Positions 5,633-7,699 of a stretch of DNA of 7,699 nt are shown here, in pieces. The first letter of the stretch is position 1. Every line of letters begins with the position of its first letter. Both the position numbers and the translations under genes were made by a program. This DNA comes from Candidatus Zhuqueibacterota bacterium 4484_219. GTDB lineage: Bacteria; Zhuqueibacterota; JdFR-76; 4484-219. The notes below the pieces were generated by a model. That model was not told the origin of the DNA, ran no database searches, and saw only the letters and a program-made list of their open reading frames with translations. Where the stretch lies: positions 1 through 7,699 of the forward strand of contig MZGM01000054.1 in the NCBI GenBank assembly GCA_002085035.1, written 5' to 3'.

Positions 5633-5658
5633 CTCACAGGCTGAAGCCTGCGGCTACC
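5633..5658 (-). repeat. REP-like hairpin unit, family B, reverse copy
   Basis: On the - strand it reads GGTAG, C, then CGCAGGCT, TC loop, AGCCTGTG: an 8-bp stem with one G-T wobble. Stem positions that differ from 5581-5606 change together on both sides. The ATG at 5629, near this unit, opens a frame into lysS, but the resulting 28 residues are translated repeat and leader. Confidence 0.6.
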
Positions 5659-5684
5659 AATTTTCGCATTTTGCAGAAGTCTGA

Positions 5685-5695
5685 AAATTATGTTA
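5685..5695 (+). repeat. right direct repeat (candidate target-site duplication)
   Basis: This is the partner of 5527-5537. It ends 5 bp before the lysS ribosome binding site at 5701-5707, so the element sits immediately upstream of lysS translation signals. Confidence 0.5.
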
Positions 5696-5700
5696 CAAAA

Positions 5701-5707
5701 AGGAGGG
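5701..5707 (+). promoter_or_regulatory. lysS: lysS ribosome binding site that fixes the GTG start
   Basis: AGGAGGG is an almost perfect anti-16S match 5 bp before GTG 5713. It rules against the upstream ATG 5629, which lies within the repeat element. Confidence 0.85.
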
Positions 5708-5712
5708 TTCTT

Positions 5713-7266
5713 GTGGGAAAAGTACCAGAAAAGGAAACGCATCAACAACAGCAGAAGTCGGAAGTTACCGGTTCACATCATACCCTTGAAGAACTGATGA
5801 AAATCCGCCGACAGAAGTTGGCAGAGTTGAAAAAACTCAATGTTAATCCTTATCCTTATGGATTTAAGCGCACCCATCTTACTACTGAAATTAGACAAAA
5901 TTATGAAATCCTTGAGGGCAAGGAGGTTTCTGTTGCCGGACGTTTGATGGCAATTCGTGCTCACGGCAAGGCCAGCTTTGCCCATCTAATGGATTCCCAG
6001 GGGAAAATTCAGATTTATGTCCGTCTGGATGATGTGGGCGAAAAAAACTATCAGGTTTTCAAACTGCTGGATATTGGAGATATTGTAGGCGTAACGGGCG
6101 TAGTGTTTAAAACTCGAACCGGGGAAATTACTATTCGCACTCAAAAATTGGAGCTTCTGACAAAAGCTCTTCGGCCGTTACCGGTAGTGAAAGAAAAGGT
6201 TGAGGATAACACTCATGTGGTTTACGATCAATTTGCTGATGTAGAATTGCGCTATCGTCAACGTTATGTTGATCTGGTAGTCAACCCGGGGGTACGCCAG
6301 GTGTTTGTCAAACGTTCGAAAATCATTGCTTCCATGCGGCGATTTCTTGATGAAAAGGGATTCCTGGAAGTTGAGACCCCTATTTTGCAACCAATCTATG
6401 GAGGGGCGTTTGCCCGCCCCTTTGTCACTCATCATAATGCTCTGGATATTGATCTTTATTTGCGCATCTCCAACGAGCTCTATTTGAAACGTCTAATCGC
6501 CGGAGGCTTTGATGGTGTTTATGAGTTTGGCAAGGATTTTCGCAATGAGGGCATGGATCGTTTCCATAATCCTGAGTTTACTCAAATGGAACTCTATGTG
6601 GCTTACGAAGACTATCACTATATGATGAAACTGGTGGAGGAGATGATTCCACGAATTGCTCAGGAGGTTAATGGATCAATGCAGGTTACTTATCAGGGCA
6701 AAAAGATTGACCTCACCCCGCCTTGGCAACGCATACCCATGTATGAAGCTATTCAAAAAGAAACAGGTTACGATTTGTACATGAAGTCGGAACAACAGGT
6801 GCGCGATATTGGTAAAAAGTTGGGAATTGAGGTGGATGCCTTACCTCATAAAGGGAAAATTATCGATGAGATTTTTGGAGAATTTGTGGAACCGAAATTG
6901 ATTCAGCCGGTATTTGTTACTGATTATCCCGTAGAAATTTCGCCTCTGGCAAAGAAACACCGAGAGGATCCGAATCTGGTAGAGCGTTTTGAGCCTTTCA
7001 TTGCTGGCAAGGAAATCGGGAATGCTTTTTCCGAGTTGAATGATCCCATTGATCAACGTCAGCGTTTCGAGCAGCAAATGAACTTGCGTGAAAGCGGGGA
7101 TGACGAAGCTCAGGTTTTGGATGAGGATTTCCTGCGAGCTTTGGAGTACGGAATGCCACCTACCGCCGGGCTGGGAATCGGTATTGACCGTTTGGTAATG
7201 ATACTTACCGATTCTCCCTCAATTCGGGATGTGATTCTATTTCCCCAGATGCGGCCGGAAAAGTAA
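5713..7266 (+). CDS. lysS: lysyl-tRNA synthetase, class II
   Basis: The enzyme charges tRNA-Lys with lysine using ATP in the cytoplasm. The product has 517 residues, in line with about 500 for the family. An OB-fold anticodon-binding domain lies at about residues 70-165 (VSVAGRLMAIRAHGKASFAH). The class II catalytic domain follows: motif 1 (FLEVETPILQPIYGGAF), motif 2 (FGKDFRNEGMDRFHNPEF, with R277) and motif 3 (GLGIGIDRLVMIL, with R493). The start chosen is GTG 5713, because AGGAGGG (5701-5707) lies 5 bp before it. The longer frame from ATG 5629 would add 28 residues translated from a REP element and has no ribosome binding site. lolC/E starts 65 bp downstream. Expression may be read through from prfB-alr or come from a promoter in or near the repeat element. 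Confidence 0.96.
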   Translation: MGKVPEKETHQQQQKSEVTGSHHTLEELMKIRRQKLAELKKLNVNPYPYGFKRTHLTTEIRQNYEILEGKEVSVAGRLMAIRAHGKASFAHLMDSQGKIQIYVRLDDVGEKNYQVFKLLDIGDIVGVTGVVFKTRTGEITIRTQKLELLTKALRPLPVVKEKVEDNTHVVYDQFADVELRYRQRYVDLVVNPGVRQVFVKRSKIIASMRRFLDEKGFLEVETPILQPIYGGAFARPFVTHHNALDIDLYLRISNELYLKRLIAGGFDGVYEFGKDFRNEGMDRFHNPEFTQMELYVAYEDYHYMMKLVEEMIPRIAQEVNGSMQVTYQGKKIDLTPPWQRIPMYEAIQKETGYDLYMKSEQQVRDIGKKLGIEVDALPHKGKIIDEIFGEFVEPKLIQPVFVTDYPVEISPLAKKHREDPNLVERFEPFIAGKEIGNAFSELNDPIDQRQRFEQQMNLRESGDDEAQVLDEDFLRALEYGMPPTAGLGIGIDRLVMILTDSPSIRDVILFPQMRPEK

Positions 7267-7331
7267 ATTAAAATCTGTTTACGTTTATCCAAAAGAGTCA
7301 AAGCTTTTGTAAAAAATTACGTAAAAATATT

Positions 7332-7699
7332 ATGTCTTACGAATTCTTTATTGCCAAACGTTATCTGAAAGCCAAGCGGAAAACGGGATTTATTTCATTG
7401 ATCACTTACATCTCGATTGTGGGAGTAGCTGTTGGAGTTGCGGCTCTCATCATTGTGCTTTCGGTAATGAACGGATTTGAGAAAGAGGTTCGCTCTCGGA
7501 TCATCGGGTTTGATGCTCACCTCAGGGTACGTACTTACCACAACCAGGGGATGGTAAATTACCAGGAAACGATGCAAAAGATTGAACGTCTTGACCATGT
7601 TGTGGGAGTGTGCCCGTATATTTATGGCAAAGTGATGATCAAAGTGGGTAAAAATGTAGATGGAATGATTGTTAAAGGCACCGATATGAAGCGAATTAC
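7332..7699 (+). CDS. LolC/LolE-type lipoprotein-releasing ABC transporter permease (5' part)
   Basis: The frame from ATG 7332 stays open to the window edge (122 full codons). It begins YEFFIAKRYLKAKRK, then a transmembrane helix at about residues 21-46 (FISLITYISIVGVAVGVAAL and on to VLSVMNGFE), then the start of a periplasmic domain. This is the N-terminal pattern of LolC/LolE permeases (MacB/FtsX-like fold). With the ATPase LolD they extract lipoproteins from the inner membrane and pass them to LolA. LolC and LolE cannot be told apart from this fragment; many lineages have a single version. No clear Shine-Dalgarno sequence precedes the ATG (the leader is AT-rich), and no in-frame alternative start lies upstream. 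It follows lysS by 65 bp, an arrangement I recall from other bacteria. Confidence 0.9.
   Translation, partial: MSYEFFIAKRYLKAKRKTGFISLITYISIVGVAVGVAALIIVLSVMNGFEKEVRSRIIGFDAHLRVRTYHNQGMVNYQETMQKIERLDHVVGVCPYIYGKVMIKVGKNVDGMIVKGTDMKRI

Larger units (their letters stand above)
5539..5682. mobile_element. small non-autonomous MITE/BIME-like element, copy 2
   Basis: A 144-bp stretch is bounded by a perfect 14-bp inverted repeat: AGACTTCTGCAAAA at 5539-5552 and its reverse complement at 5669-5682. Just outside lies an 11-bp perfect direct repeat, AAATTATGTTA, at 5527-5537 and 5685-5695, which looks like a target-site duplication. Inside are two opposed REP hairpins (5581-5606 and 5633-5658) separated by an AT-rich spacer with a TATAAA. 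No protein is encoded. The element lies between the methyltransferase remnant and the lysS ribosome binding site. The repeats are seen directly; movement by a transposase acting in trans is inference. Confidence 0.65.

Noticed and set aside
5629..5712. lysS starting at ATG 5629
   Set aside because: The added residues are encoded by a REP-like repeat, and the strong AGGAGGG site points to GTG 5713.
7291..7308. AAAAG/CTTTT hairpin between lysS and lolC/E
   Set aside because: The stem is only five AT-rich pairs with no T-run after it, so it is not enough to call a terminator.

Overview
The window is bacterial DNA of moderate GC content. It carries a compact run of housekeeping genes on the + strand and an unusually repeat-rich set of intergenic spaces. 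The gene content suggests a Gram-negative, diderm bacterium: a LolC/LolE-type lipoprotein-release permease, a small lipoprotein resembling the DUF4296 family, and genes for rhamnose use, cell wall and translation. The DUF4296-like protein and the 'PIYGGAFARPF' wording of LysRS would fit the FCB superphylum (a Calditrichota/KSB1/Bacteroidota-like lineage). That placement is an inference from remembered family patterns, not a search result.

Layout. Positions 1-81 are the last 26 codons of an FAD-dependent desaturase/amine-oxidase-type enzyme. Positions 82-909 hold no convincing gene. They contain a ~264-bp composite element (372-635) with nested inverted repeats around a pair of opposed REP-like hairpins. 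A small lipoprotein gene runs leftward (1257-910) from a near-consensus sigma-70 promoter. rhaB (rhamnulokinase, 1503-2996) runs rightward; a 22-bp near-perfect palindrome sits in the divergent spacer. After a hairpin come prfB (release factor 2, 3122-4229, made by a +1 programmed frameshift at codon 24), alr (alanine racemase, TTG start, 4251-5378), a truncated remnant of a site-specific DNA methyltransferase gene (about 5350-5574), a ~145-bp MITE/REP-type element (5539-5682) flanked by 11-bp direct repeats, lysS (lysyl-tRNA synthetase, GTG start, 5713-7266) and the 5' part of lolC/lolE (7332 to the window end).

How the genes relate. prfB and lysS are neighbours in many bacteria, including the E. 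coli prfB-lysS operon. Here the pair is split by alr, the broken methyltransferase and the repeat element. RF2 and LysRS act in translation, Alr supplies D-alanine for peptidoglycan, and LolC/E moves lipoproteins from the inner towards the outer membrane. rhaB is alone, with no other rhamnose genes in view.

The least ordinary content is the repeat biology. There are two separate elements, each built as an outer inverted repeat around two inverted hairpins carrying GTAG/GGAG-type tetranucleotides, with compensatory base changes in the stems. The outer arms of the two elements also look alike. This is the architecture of REP/BIME sequences mobilised by TnpA-REP (RAYT) Y1 transposases. One copy has apparently landed beside a methyltransferase fragment and directly upstream of lysS.
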